From contig NZ_PXYK01000007.1 in NCBI RefSeq assembly GCF_003012745.1, positions 62,001 through 126,000 on the forward strand: 64,000 bases of DNA, in the 5' to 3' direction. The notes beneath the pieces are model-generated. The model worked only from the letters and a program-made list of their open reading frames with translations. It had not been told where the DNA came from and searched no databases. This DNA comes from Kumtagia ephedrae (GTDB lineage Bacteria; Pseudomonadota; Alphaproteobacteria; Rhizobiales; Rhizobiaceae). Within the stretch, counting starts at the first letter, position 1. Every line of letters begins with the position of its first letter. Shown here piece by piece: positions 52,783 to 61,261 of this stretch. A program made the translations under genes and the position numbers.

Positions 52783-53645
52783 TGCGCTCGCTGCTGTTCG
52801 TCCCCGGCGATTCGGAGCGCAAGCTCGAGAAGGGATTCGCGTCCGCTGCCGACGTCATCATCGTCGATCTTGAGGATTCGGTCGCAGCGGGCAACAAGGC
52901 GGCCGCCCGCACGATCGCGGCCGATTTCATCCGCGCCCGGCGGACCGCGAGGGCCGCGATCTACATCCGGGTCAACGATTTCTCTTCCGGCCTCACGGAT
53001 GACGATTTGGCGGCGCTGGTGCCGGCGCGGCCGGACGGCATCATGCTGCCCAAGGCATCCGGCCTGCCTGATGTCGAGCGGTTGGCCGCGAGGCTCCGCG
53101 TCCAGGAGGCAGAGAACGGCCTTGCCGACGGCGCCACCCGCATTCTGCCAATCATCACCGAGACCGCCGCCGGCGTGTTCGGCGCGGCGAGCTACGGCCA
53201 AGGCCACCAGCGTCTTGCCGGCGTCACCTGGGGCGCGGAGGACCTTTCGGCCGCCATCGGCGCGCACGCGACCCGCGACGAGCGTGGCCGCTATACCGAC
53301 GTCTTTCGCCTCGCCCGCTCGGTCACGCTCCTTGCAGCCTCGGCGGCCGAGACCGCGGCGATCGACACCGTCTTCGTCAACTTTCGCGACACGGCCGGCC
53401 TGAAGGCCGAATGCCTCGATGCCGAGCGCGACGGTTTTGCCGGCAAGATGGCGATCCATCCCGACCAGGTGGCGATCATCAACGAGGCGTTCACCCCCTC
53501 ACCCGAGGTGGTAGCGGAGGCGCGTGCCGTGATCGAAGCCTTTGCCGCCGCCGGCAATCCGGGCGTGGTCGGCATCGGCGGCAAGATGTACGACCGCCCG
53601 CATCTCAAGCGGGCAGAGCGCCTGCTGGCCAGGCTGCGTCCGTAA
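52782..53645 (+). CDS. CoA-ester lyase (HpcH/HpaI, CitE-like)
   Basis: A 287-aa TIM-barrel lyase. The family start MRSLLFVPGDSERKLEKGFA, DVIIVDLEDSVAAGNKAAAR (metal/substrate), RVNDFSSG, PIITETAAGVFGAASYGQGH and VTWGAEDLSAAIGAHATRD are present. It probably splits or forms malyl-, methylmalyl- or citramalyl-CoA. It is coupled to the MaoC hydratase gene, whose product would be its substrate or product. Confidence 0.88.
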   Translation: MRSLLFVPGDSERKLEKGFASAADVIIVDLEDSVAAGNKAAARTIAADFIRARRTARAAIYIRVNDFSSGLTDDDLAALVPARPDGIMLPKASGLPDVERLAARLRVQEAENGLADGATRILPIITETAAGVFGAASYGQGHQRLAGVTWGAEDLSAAIGAHATRDERGRYTDVFRLARSVTLLAASAAETAAIDTVFVNFRDTAGLKAECLDAERDGFAGKMAIHPDQVAIINEAFTPSPEVVAEARAVIEAFAAAGNPGVVGIGGKMYDRPHLKRAERLLARLRP

Positions 53646-53667
53646 CCGCGATGCAGCCTGGCCAGTC

Positions 53668-54273
53668 TCAATCCCGATCCCATTTCGGCGGGCGCATGGC
53701 AAAGGTTGCATCGACGCGGGCATAGTCGAAATAGCCGAGACGGGCGACGTTGCCGGCCTTGGCCGTGTCGAACAGCCCGTCCTTGAGATAGGCCTCGTCG
53801 ATATGGACGCCGACGACCTCGCCGATCGCGATCGTGGCGGGCGACGACCCGTCGAGCGCCTTCGGGTGGATGATTTCGGTCACCTTGCATTCAAGTGCTG
53901 CCGGAGCCTCGGCGACGCGCGGCGGCGCCACCAGCCGCGAGGGTGCGGCCGCCAGCCCCGCATAGTCGAATTCGTTGACGCCGCGTGGCGCCTCCACGGA
54001 GGTCCTGACCATCCGCTCGGCAAGCTCGCGGCCGACCAGGTTGACGACGAATTCGCCGGTCTCCTCGGCGAAGGTCACGCTGTCCTTGCCGTTGTCGGAG
54101 GAGAACCAGACGAGGGGCGGCTTCGACGAAAGCGCATTGAAGAACGAATAAGGCGCGAGATTGACCTGCCCTGCCCTGCTCATCGTCGATATCCAGCCGA
54201 TCGGCCGCGGCGCCACGATCGCCTTGAACGGATCATGCCGCAATCCGTGGCCTTTCGCCGGCTCGAAGAACAT
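53668..54273 (-). CDS. Flavin reductase family protein
   Basis: A 201-aa FMN-binding split-barrel protein. Segments KAIVAPRPIGWISTMSRAGQ, VNLAPYSFFNALSSKPPLVW and TGEFVVNLVGRELAERM define the flavin reductase-like family. It could supply reduced flavin or act on its own substrate. It follows a nitroreductase gene by 3 nt on the same strand; the pair is probably one transcript. No flavin-dependent monooxygenase is adjacent, though one is at 2946. Confidence 0.87.
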   Translation of the reverse strand: MFFEPAKGHGLRHDPFKAIVAPRPIGWISTMSRAGQVNLAPYSFFNALSSKPPLVWFSSDNGKDSVTFAEETGEFVVNLVGRELAERMVRTSVEAPRGVNEFDYAGLAAAPSRLVAPPRVAEAPAALECKVTEIIHPKALDGSSPATIAIGEVVGVHIDEAYLKDGLFDTAKAGNVARLGYFDYARVDATFAMRPPKWDRD

Positions 54274-54276
54274 CGT

Positions 54277-54861
54277 CTATTCCTTCCACGGCCCGGAGTA
54301 GTCGGAATAGAGCGCCGGGACATCCGGGCGCGGCCGCTCCGGCGGCTGGCCTTCATAATTGCCGATGTGGACGAAGCCGACGACGCGCTCGTGCGGCGCC
54401 AGACCGAGCAGCCGGCGCCCCTCCTCCACGTCAGAGTACCAGTTGGTGATCCAGTTCGCCCCATAGCCGAGCCCGTTCGCAGCAATCAAAAGGCTCATGG
54501 CGGCGGCTCCGCCTGACAGGAACATCTCCCATCTCGGGATCTTCAGGTTCGGTTTCGGGCTCGAAATCACACCGATCACCAGCGGCGCGCGGGAAAACCG
54601 CTCGCGCTCCTTCTGCTTGCGGCCTTCCGGCTGCGGCCCCTCGACCGCGTCGACCAGGTCCGCCAGCTTCTCGCCGATCTCCTCGCGTGCCTTGCCGCGA
54701 TAGAGGATGAAGCGCCAGGGCTCCAGCCGCCCGTGATCCGGCACGCGGCTTGCGATCTTCAGCATCAGGGCGATCTCGTCGTCCGTCGGACCGGGCCCCT
54801 TGAGATCCTGGATCGGCGCGGAGCCGCGGGCAAGCATGAAGTCGATGATGGGCGACGCCAT
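54277..54861 (-). CDS. Nitroreductase family protein (YdjA-like)
   Basis: A 194-aa FMN enzyme. MASPIIDFMLARGSAPIQDL, KIASRVPDHGRLEPWRFIL (flavin phosphate contacts) and GGAAAMSLLIAANGLGYGAN fit the small YdjA-type nitroreductases. The ATG at 54861 lies in an AT-rich patch after AACCACAATAAA, with no clear ribosome site. The physiological substrate is unknown. Confidence 0.88.
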   Translation of the reverse strand: MASPIIDFMLARGSAPIQDLKGPGPTDDEIALMLKIASRVPDHGRLEPWRFILYRGKAREEIGEKLADLVDAVEGPQPEGRKQKERERFSRAPLVIGVISSPKPNLKIPRWEMFLSGGAAAMSLLIAANGLGYGANWITNWYSDVEEGRRLLGLAPHERVVGFVHIGNYEGQPPERPRPDVPALYSDYSGPWKE

Positions 54862-54971
54862 TTTATTGTGGTTCCTCGAGTTTTCGCTGAAGCACGCTGG
54901 GCGGCGGCTTGGGCCGCGCCCTAGCGCGCGCGGTCTTGAAATTGCCACCGCCTTGCGCTTCAAGGCAAGAC

Positions 54972-55919
54972 ATGATCGCGCGAAAATTCCTGCTGGTGGC
55001 CGTCGGCCTTGTCGCACTCCCGGCTGCCGCATCCGCGCAGGACCGCGGCGATCGCCTGCACATCGACATGCCCGGTCTGTCCACCTACGCCCCGGCCCAA
55101 GCCACCTCGCCCTTGGCGACCGCCGGGCTCGGCCGCATCACGCTGGCGGCGCAACTGGTGGGCGATGGCGCCGAGATCACGCGCGGCCTGGTCTGGCGGG
55201 TGTTCGATACCGAGGCAGGCCCGGACGGTAAGCTGAAGCTCGTCGCCTCGGCCAAGGGCGGCACGCAGTCCTTCGACCTGATGCCGGGGCAATATCTCGT
55301 GCACGCCTCCTACGGGCGCGCCGGCGCGACCAAGCGCGTGTCGGTCGGCAGCGATGCCAAGCGCGAGGCCTTCGTGCTGGATGCCGGCGGGCTGAAGCTC
55401 AATGCGGAGAATTCCGGCGGCCTGCGCATTCCCGGCAACAAATTGAGCTTCTCGGTCTACCAGGGCGACGACAAGCCGGGGGCCGAGCGCGCGCTGATCC
55501 TGCCCGACATCAGCCCGGACACGGTGATCCGGCTCAACGCCGGCACCTATCACGTCGTGTCGACCTACGGGAACGTCAACGCCGTCGTGCGCTCCGACAT
55601 CAAGGTCGAGGCGGGCAAGCTGACCGAGGCTACCGTGGAGCACAGGGCGGCCGAGCTGACGATGAAGCTGGTGCGCGAGGCCGGCGGCGAGGCCATCGCC
55701 GACACGTCCTGGTCGGTTCTCACCAATTCGGGCGATCCGGTGCGCGAGAGCGTCGGCGCCTACGCCTCCATGGTGCTGGCCGAAGGCGACTACACCATCG
55801 TCGCCAAGAACCGCGACCACATCTACCAGCGCGACTTCACGGTCGAGGCCGGCCGCAACGAGGAGGTCGAGGTGATCGCCGACGAGAATGTTCCGCCGGC
55901 CGTGGAGGGCGCGGACTGA
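54972..55919 (+). CDS. Conserved exported protein, 315 aa
   Basis: An exported beta-rich protein. The signal peptide is MIARKFLLVAVGLVALPAAA ending ASAQ. The mature part appears to hold three similar segments of about 85 residues, each with a YLVHASYG/YHVVSTYG/YTIVAKN strand followed by valine-rich DxxVEAG (GQYLVHASYGRAGATKRVSV, GTYHVVSTYGNVNAVVRSDI, GDYTIVAKNRDHIYQRDFTV). This suggests Ig-like or carboxypeptidase-regulatory-like repeats. The function is unknown. It is convergent with cobO. Confidence 0.75.
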   Translation: MIARKFLLVAVGLVALPAAASAQDRGDRLHIDMPGLSTYAPAQATSPLATAGLGRITLAAQLVGDGAEITRGLVWRVFDTEAGPDGKLKLVASAKGGTQSFDLMPGQYLVHASYGRAGATKRVSVGSDAKREAFVLDAGGLKLNAENSGGLRIPGNKLSFSVYQGDDKPGAERALILPDISPDTVIRLNAGTYHVVSTYGNVNAVVRSDIKVEAGKLTEATVEHRAAELTMKLVREAGGEAIADTSWSVLTNSGDPVRESVGAYASMVLAEGDYTIVAKNRDHIYQRDFTVEAGRNEEVEVIADENVPPAVEGAD

Positions 55920-55938
55920 GCGCGTTCCCGCCAGCCGT

Positions 55939-56553
55939 CTAAAACTCGATTCCCTGCTGCGCCTTCACGCCGGCTGCGAAGTGGTGCTTGGTCGCGCCCA
56001 TCTCGGTGACCAGGTCCGCGGCCTCGACCAGCGCCGGCTTGGCGTTGCGGCCGGTCACCACCACATGCAGCCCGCCGCGCCGCGCCTTGAGCGCCGCGAC
56101 GACCGCGTCGAGATCGAGATAATCGTAGCGCAGCGCGATGTTGAGTTCGTCGAGCACGACGAGGCCGATCGTCGGATCGGCCATGAGTTCCCGTGCCTTC
56201 GCCCAGGCGGCTTCGGCCGCCGCCACATCGCGCCGAAGATCCTGCGTTTCCCAGGTGAAGCCTTCGCCCATCGAATGCCACACCACCTTGTCGCCGAAGG
56301 CCGCGAAAGCGGCCCGCTCGCCGGTGTGCCAGGCGCCCTTGACGAATTGCACGATGCCGACGCGGCGGCCGTAGCCCAGCATGCGCAACGCCAGACCGAA
56401 GGCGGCCGTGGTCTTGCCCTTGCCCGGCCCGGTGTTGATGATGAGCAGCCCCTTCTCGACCGTCTTGGTCGCGACCTCCGCGTCCTGAACGGCCTTGCGC
56501 TTGGTCATCTTGGCCTTGTGGCGCTCGGCCTGCGCGTCGTCGATCGCCTTCAT
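55939..56553 (-). CDS. cobO: Cob(I)yrinic acid a,c-diamide adenosyltransferase
   Basis: A 204-aa enzyme attaching the adenosyl group during B12 synthesis. P-loop TGPGKGKTTAAFGLALRMLG, then VGIVQFVKGAWHTGERAAF, and LVVLDELNIALRYDYLD; the C-terminus VTEMGATKHHFAAGVKAQQG is diagnostic. It is the last gene of the riboswitch-controlled cbtB-cbtA-cobP-cobO transcript, 1 nt after cobP. Confidence 0.95.
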   Translation of the reverse strand: MKAIDDAQAERHKAKMTKRKAVQDAEVATKTVEKGLLIINTGPGKGKTTAAFGLALRMLGYGRRVGIVQFVKGAWHTGERAAFAAFGDKVVWHSMGEGFTWETQDLRRDVAAAEAAWAKARELMADPTIGLVVLDELNIALRYDYLDLDAVVAALKARRGGLHVVVTGRNAKPALVEAADLVTEMGATKHHFAAGVKAQQGIEF

Positions 56554-56554
56554 C

Positions 56555-57088
56555 TCACTTCACCCGCATCGGCAGCCCGGCCGCCATGAACAGCACATCG
56601 TCGGCCACGGCTGCCACCTTCTGATTGAGCCGCCCGGCCGCATCGCGAAAGCGCCGGGCGAGCGCGTTGTCCGGCACGATGCCGAGGCCGACCTCGTTGG
56701 AGACGACGAACCAGGGGCCGCGCGGCCGCGCCAGCAGGTCCGCCAGGCGGCGGCTTTCGCCCTCGACGTCATGATCGGCGAGCATATGGTTCGACAGCCA
56801 CAGCGTCAGGCAGTCGACCAGCACGGGCCGCCCATCCGTAACCGCCTCGAGGGCTCCGGCCAGATCGAGCGGCGCGTCGACCGTTTCCCACCCGGCCTCG
56901 CGGCGGGCGCGGTGCAGCGCGATGCGCTCCGCCATCTCGTCGTCGAAGGCCTGCGCCGTGGCGATATAGGTCCACGGCGCCGGAAGCGCCGTGACCCGCG
57001 CCTCGGCGTGGCTGCTCTTGCCGGAGCGCGCCCCGCCGAGGACGAAGGTCAGCCGGCCGCGTTCAGGCAAGCTGGCCGCGCGCCTCAC
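56555..57088 (-). CDS. cobP: Adenosylcobinamide kinase/guanylyltransferase
   Basis: A 177-aa bifunctional enzyme of the lower-ligand assembly. P-loop FVLGGARSGKSSHAEARV, the GTP-contact YIATAQAFDDEMAERIALHR, VDCLTLWLSNHM and the C-terminal NEVGLGIVPDNALARRFRDA, then GRLNQKVAAVADDV. GTG start inside the end of cbtA (26-nt overlap), so the two are coupled. Confidence 0.94.
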   Translation of the reverse strand: MRRAASLPERGRLTFVLGGARSGKSSHAEARVTALPAPWTYIATAQAFDDEMAERIALHRARREAGWETVDAPLDLAGALEAVTDGRPVLVDCLTLWLSNHMLADHDVEGESRRLADLLARPRGPWFVVSNEVGLGIVPDNALARRFRDAAGRLNQKVAAVADDVLFMAAGLPMRVK

Positions 57089-57827
57089 TGGCCGAGCCGA
57101 AAAAGCGCGAGCGCACGGCGCCGACCAGGCCGCCGAGCAGCGCCCAGAAGATCAGGTTGGTCACCGTGGTGGCGACCACGAACTGGTGGTGCAGGTCGGC
57201 GGGAATGGGCGAATCGTGGCTTTCCGGCTGCGGCGCGCCGATGATGTGCGGGACGACGATCAGCGCCACGCCGAGGATCGACAGCGCGACCGTGCCGCGA
57301 AAGGCGATCAGGGCGAGGCCCGCCGCCGTCGCCAACACCGTGCCGATCCACCAGACCTGGCGCGCGGCGAGATCGGCCGCCGGCATGGCCGGCAGCTCCG
57401 GCGGCAGGCCAAGGCCGGGCGCCAATGTGAACACGGCGAAGCCGGCAAAGCCCCAGAGAATTCCCGAGCGCCAGCCCGAAATGCCGCCGGCGAACTCCGA
57501 CGCGGCCACCAGGATCAGCGCGAAACCGATGCCGCTCAGCACGTTTGCAAGGAAGTTGAAGAAGAAGCGCTCGAAACCGTCGGCCGGAGTCCACGCCTCC
57601 TCGCCATGGGAATGCGCCTCGGCGGCGGCCGGCACGGCTTCGGTGCCGGTAGCTTCAGCCGCAGCGGGCGCGCCGTGGTCGTGGCCTGTGGCCTCGCCGG
57701 CGCTCTCGAAGGTTTCCGCCTTCAGGATCAGCGGCACGGTGGAATAGGCCTGGAGCGCGGTCATGACGAGGCTTGCCAAAAGCCCTGCCGCCGCCGCGAC
57801 CAGCACGACGTTGCGAAGAAAGGTCAT
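57063..57827 (-). CDS. cbtA: CbtA cobalt transporter subunit
   Basis: A 254-aa membrane protein with about six helices (FLRNVVLVAAAAGLLASLVM, GIGFALILVAASEFAGG, GLALIAFRGTVALSILGVAL). The first loop is rich in His/Glu (GHDHGAPAAAEATG, HSHGEEAW), suited to metal binding. CbtA is found downstream of cobalamin riboswitches with CbtB and is a proposed cobalt importer. It follows cbtB by 12 nt. Confidence 0.92.
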   Translation of the reverse strand: MTFLRNVVLVAAAAGLLASLVMTALQAYSTVPLILKAETFESAGEATGHDHGAPAAAEATGTEAVPAAAEAHSHGEEAWTPADGFERFFFNFLANVLSGIGFALILVAASEFAGGISGWRSGILWGFAGFAVFTLAPGLGLPPELPAMPAADLAARQVWWIGTVLATAAGLALIAFRGTVALSILGVALIVVPHIIGAPQPESHDSPIPADLHHQFVVATTVTNLIFWALLGGLVGAVRSRFFGSASEARGQLA

Positions 57828-57839
57828 GTCACGCTCCCG

Positions 57840-58019
57840 TCAGTGGCAGGGAAAGGCCATCGAGTGACGGTAGTCATGCGCCGCGTTGTGCGCCGCCTCC
57901 ATATGCGAGAAGCCAACGAAGCCGACGATGAAGATGCCGAGAAAGCCGGCAAGCGCGAGTTGAATGGCGCGCGAGGAAGCCGAGACCGGAACGCCCAGCG
58001 AAGTCGAAACCGTATTCAT
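57840..58019 (-). CDS. cbtB: CbtB small cobalt transporter subunit
   Basis: A 59-aa one-helix membrane protein (AIQLALAGFLGIFIVGFVGF) with the histidine-containing C-terminus HMEAAHNAAHDYRHSMAFPC that defines CbtB. Ribosome site GGAAGG upstream of the ATG. It is the first gene after the cobalamin riboswitch; a small GCCCTC/GAGGGC hairpin (58034-58050) sits just before the ribosome site. Confidence 0.92.
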   Translation of the reverse strand: MNTVSTSLGVPVSASSRAIQLALAGFLGIFIVGFVGFSHMEAAHNAAHDYRHSMAFPCH

Positions 58020-58065
58020 TGCAAGTCCCTTCCGCCCTCCACCCGAGGGCCCTTGATGCACGAAT

Positions 58066-58236
58066 GTCGCCGGCAGGTCTCCTGGCTCGCGGGTTCTCGC
58101 CTTGCCCCGCCTTCCCGAGACAAAAGCCTCAGTGGCATTCGGGGTAGGCTCGCCGCTTACAGTTGCGGGGGCAGCCGCGGCCTTGGGCGAGACGCCCGCA
58201 CCGCATTCCCTTTTGGTTCCTCGCGGAACCGACGAC
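58066..58236 (-). ncRNA. Cobalamin riboswitch
   Basis: On the minus strand the order is GGTTCCGCGAGGAACC with AAAAGGGAA, then GCCCCCGCAACTGTAAGCGG, GCCACTG, CGGGAAGGC and the B12 box GAGCCAGGAGACCTGCC. All conserved blocks of the AdoCbl class are present. It is followed by the CbtB gene and would lower expression of cbtB-cbtA-cobP-cobO when cobalamin is plentiful. The hairpin at 58034-58050 is a candidate expression platform. Confidence 0.95.
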
Positions 58237-58314
58237 GGCCGCGACAATAGGCGCAAACCAGCGCCACTGCAAATCCGAATCCGACATCGCACAGCCGGCC
58301 TGGTCGAGGAATCG

Positions 58315-59001
58315 CTATCGGTCGGCCGCGAGTTCGGCTGCCACCAACTCCTGCAGCCGCCACAGGCGGCGGTCATGGATGCCGCGCGTTTCGAGGTTGC
58401 GCACGGTGTGGAACAGATAGTCGGCGCCGGAGCCGAGATGGCCGCAGGCTCGGGCCAGGATGCGCGCCACTTCCGCGTCGCTTCGCTTGCCGGCAAACGT
58501 CCGGCCCTTCGGGTTGACGGCGAAGCCGAGCGCGGCAAGCGGCCCGCCGGCGGTATCGAGCTTCAGCCAGGTCGGCAGGTAGGTGGAAGGCTTTGCGGTC
58601 ATCTCGCGGCGGATCAGCCTGGAGACCATCTCCGCCGGATCGCCATCCGGCAGCCTGAAGGCGACGCCTCCGCATTGGCCGCCGGGCATGAGACCCATCA
58701 TCAATCCCGGCTGCTCCAGCGTGCCGCGCCAGCGGGTCTGGTGAATGCAGAAGGCGCGGTGATAACCGCGCGCGGTGGCGACGCACTCCTCCACATGCTC
58801 GATCTCCGGCTTCCAGATCAGCGAGCCATAGGCGAACAGCCACAGCGGTCCGGCCGGCCGCTCCTCCATCGTGGCACCGAGGAGTTGCGCATAGTCGTCC
58901 TCGTCGAGATAGCCGAGGCCCGGCTCCTGACCGGAATCGGCGATATCTCGGTGGCAGCGCGCCACCATTTCCTCGGTCAACGCCATCAAGCGGGGCTTCA
59001 T
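58315..59001 (-). CDS. chaC: Gamma-glutamylcyclotransferase ChaC family
   Basis: A 228-aa cytoplasmic enzyme that breaks down glutathione to 5-oxoproline and Cys-Gly. The binding motif YGSL is in LWLFAYGSLIWKP. ARGYHRAFCIHQTRWRGTLE and GGQCGGVAFRLPDG are ChaC segments. The family catalytic Glu is expected near EMVSRLIRREM, but I did not confirm it. It is divergent from the Rieske oxygenase gene with about 135 nt between. It lies upstream of the riboswitch on the same strand; link to that operon is unlikely. Confidence 0.88.
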   Translation of the reverse strand: MKPRLMALTEEMVARCHRDIADSGQEPGLGYLDEDDYAQLLGATMEERPAGPLWLFAYGSLIWKPEIEHVEECVATARGYHRAFCIHQTRWRGTLEQPGLMMGLMPGGQCGGVAFRLPDGDPAEMVSRLIRREMTAKPSTYLPTWLKLDTAGGPLAALGFAVNPKGRTFAGKRSDAEVARILARACGHLGSGADYLFHTVRNLETRGIHDRRLWRLQELVAAELAADR

Positions 59002-59137
59002 GCGACCGTACTCCGCGATAGGACACCCTGGCGCCCTTCGCGGCACAATCGCCCGGCGCTGCCTGGAAAAGCAAGTCGCCCCGGCACGGTTGACAAAGCC
59101 CGATGCGAAGTGTCCGCTCATGCAAATGGAGTGCGCG

Positions 59138-60319
59138 ATGACCCCTGAATCGGTGAAGAGCGATCCTTACAACGGCCTGCCGTCGGCCGAGCCGACCCTG
59201 CCGTCCTCCGCCTACTGGGACCCCGCGGAATACCAGCGCGACCTCGAAGCGATCTGGTACCGCGACTGGATAATGGTCTGCCGCGAAGCTGACCTGTCGC
59301 AGCCGCTTGCCTACCGGGTCTTCACCATCGGCTCGCAGCAGGTGCTGGTGCTGCGCGACGAGCACGGCGAGTTGCGGGCCTTCCACAACACCTGCCGCCA
59401 CCGCGGCTCGCAGCTCTGCCGCGGAAGCGAAGGTCGGCTCAAGGCGCGGCTGCTCACCTGTCCCTACCACGCTTGGTCCTATTCGCTGCGCGGCGATCTG
59501 GTGCGCGTGCCGTCGAAGTCGCTACCCGAAGGCTTCGACAAGGCCGACTATCCGCTCTACCCGGTGGCGCTGTCGCTGTGGCGCGGCTTCGTCTTCGTCA
59601 ATCTCTCGCCCGAGCCCGCCGGCACGGCCGCCCACGCCCTCGACCGCGATTCGGCCGACCTCACCAACTGGCCGCTGGAAGGTCTGGTGACCGGCCATGT
59701 CTTCACCAAGGTGATGGCCTGCAACTGGAAGATATTCTGGGAGAACTTCAACGAATGCCTGCACTGCCCCGGCGTGCACAAGCACCTGTCGGCGCTGGTG
59801 CCGATCTACGGCCGCGGGCTGATGGCGCGCCATGACGATCCGCAATGGGCGCTGCATGCCGACAATGACGAGCCGCAATATGCCGGCGGCCTGCGCGCGG
59901 GCGCGCAGACCTGGTCGCATGACGGGCGGGCGCTGCGCCACACGTTCAACGGGCTGTCGGAGCGCGAGCGCACCGCCGGCCAGAGCTATGCCATGAACCT
60001 GCCGTCCATGTTCGTCGTCGGCCATGTCGACTATGTGCGCACGGTGCGGCTGGTGCCGCTCGGCCCGGAGTTGACCGAACTCACCGCCGAATGGCTGTTC
60101 CTGCCGGAAGCGCTCGAAGAGCCCGGTGCCGACCTCGACAACATCGTCGCCTTCGGCACCACCGTACTCGAGGAGGACGCGGCCGTCTGCGAGATCAACC
60201 AGCGCGGGCTGCACGCCCGGCCGCACCGGGCCGGCGTGCTGATGCCGGAGGAATACGATCTCCACCGCTTCCACGAATGGGTGCGCGCGGCACACCGGCG
60301 CGCCGCCGCCTCGCCCTGA
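59138..60319 (+). CDS. Rieske oxygenase alpha subunit, GbcA-like
   Basis: A 393-aa Rieske non-haem iron oxygenase. The cluster ligands are in NTCRHRGSQLC and CPYHAWSYSLRGDL. The mononuclear iron site is in ENFNECLHCPGVHKHLS (two His), and a downstream Asp is expected in the C-terminal domain. Its overall pattern is closest to glycine betaine monooxygenase GbcA and similar quaternary-amine oxygenases, which would fit the sarcosine oxidase operon. Aromatic substrates remain possible. The ATG at 59138 has GGAG 6 nt upstream. No reductase gene is adjacent. Confidence 0.8.
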   Translation: MTPESVKSDPYNGLPSAEPTLPSSAYWDPAEYQRDLEAIWYRDWIMVCREADLSQPLAYRVFTIGSQQVLVLRDEHGELRAFHNTCRHRGSQLCRGSEGRLKARLLTCPYHAWSYSLRGDLVRVPSKSLPEGFDKADYPLYPVALSLWRGFVFVNLSPEPAGTAAHALDRDSADLTNWPLEGLVTGHVFTKVMACNWKIFWENFNECLHCPGVHKHLSALVPIYGRGLMARHDDPQWALHADNDEPQYAGGLRAGAQTWSHDGRALRHTFNGLSERERTAGQSYAMNLPSMFVVGHVDYVRTVRLVPLGPELTELTAEWLFLPEALEEPGADLDNIVAFGTTVLEEDAAVCEINQRGLHARPHRAGVLMPEEYDLHRFHEWVRAAHRRAAASP

Positions 60320-60347
60320 CGCTCCGCCTCCGACCGGGAAAACCGGA

Positions 60348-61181
60348 TCAGCCCGCGGCCCAGTCGATCGGAAATTCATCGTGGTCGCAGAGCCGCCGGC
60401 CGGCCTGCGTGAGCGTAGTGATCGCCTCCATCTCCGGCTCGCTCAAGGCGAAATCGAAGACGGCGATGTTCTCGGCCAGCCGCTCCTTCCTGGTCGTGCG
60501 CGGGATGGCCACCACGCCGGCCTGCTGCACGTGCCAGCGCAGGATCACCTGACCCGGCGTCTTGCCGTGGTGCTCGGCGGCGGCGCGCACCGCCGGCTCC
60601 GAAAACAGGCCGCCGTCACGGAACAGCGGACAGTAGGAGACCAGCGCCATGTCAGCCGCGCGGCATGCGGCGACGAGCTTCGACTGGTCGAGATAGGGAT
60701 GGTACTCGACCTGGTCGCAGACCAGCGGCGCTTCCGACAGCGCCACCGCCTCGGCGAGAAGTCTCGGCGGAAAGTTCGAGACTCCGACGTGCCGGGTCAG
60801 GCCGCCACGGCGCGCCGCGTTGAGGGCGCCGATCGTCTCCTTCAGCGGGATGGTGGGGTTCGGCCAATGGATAAGCAGGAGGTCGACATGGTGGAGGCCG
60901 AGCCGCCGCAGGCTCGCTTCGGCCGCGCGCTCCAGCTTGCCGGCGGCAATGTCGGTGTACCAGACCTTGGTCGTGACGAAGACCGCGTCGCGGCCAATAT
61001 CGCTCGCAGCAAGCCCGCGCCCGACGTCGGCCTCGTTGTCATATCGCGCGGCGGTGTCGACGTGCCGGTAGCCGAGCGCCAGCGCCGACGCCACGAGATC
61101 CGCGCAGGCATCGCCGCGCAGGGTCCAGGTGCCGAGCCCGAGCGCGGGAATGGCGGCGCCATTGGCGTTGACGACATGCAT
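60348..61181 (-). CDS. Aldo/keto reductase
   Basis: A 277-aa NADPH-dependent reductase. The catalytic Asp/Tyr/Lys/His set appears in YRHVDTAARYDNEADVGRGL, FVTTKVWYTD and DLLLIHWPNP. The cofactor segment is near the C-terminus, VVAIPRTTRKERLAENIAVF. It acts in the cytoplasm on an unknown carbonyl (2,5-diketogluconate-reductase-like subgroup is plausible). It is convergent with the Rieske gene. Confidence 0.9.
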   Translation of the reverse strand: MHVVNANGAAIPALGLGTWTLRGDACADLVASALALGYRHVDTAARYDNEADVGRGLAASDIGRDAVFVTTKVWYTDIAAGKLERAAEASLRRLGLHHVDLLLIHWPNPTIPLKETIGALNAARRGGLTRHVGVSNFPPRLLAEAVALSEAPLVCDQVEYHPYLDQSKLVAACRAADMALVSYCPLFRDGGLFSEPAVRAAAEHHGKTPGQVILRWHVQQAGVVAIPRTTRKERLAENIAVFDFALSEPEMEAITTLTQAGRRLCDHDEFPIDWAAG

Positions 61182-61261
61182 GATAGCCTCCAGGTGCTTT
61201 CGTTGGCGCTGCCGGACGTGATAGCCGTGGCGCCGCAGCCGGCACCGGAACCCGCCCCCAA

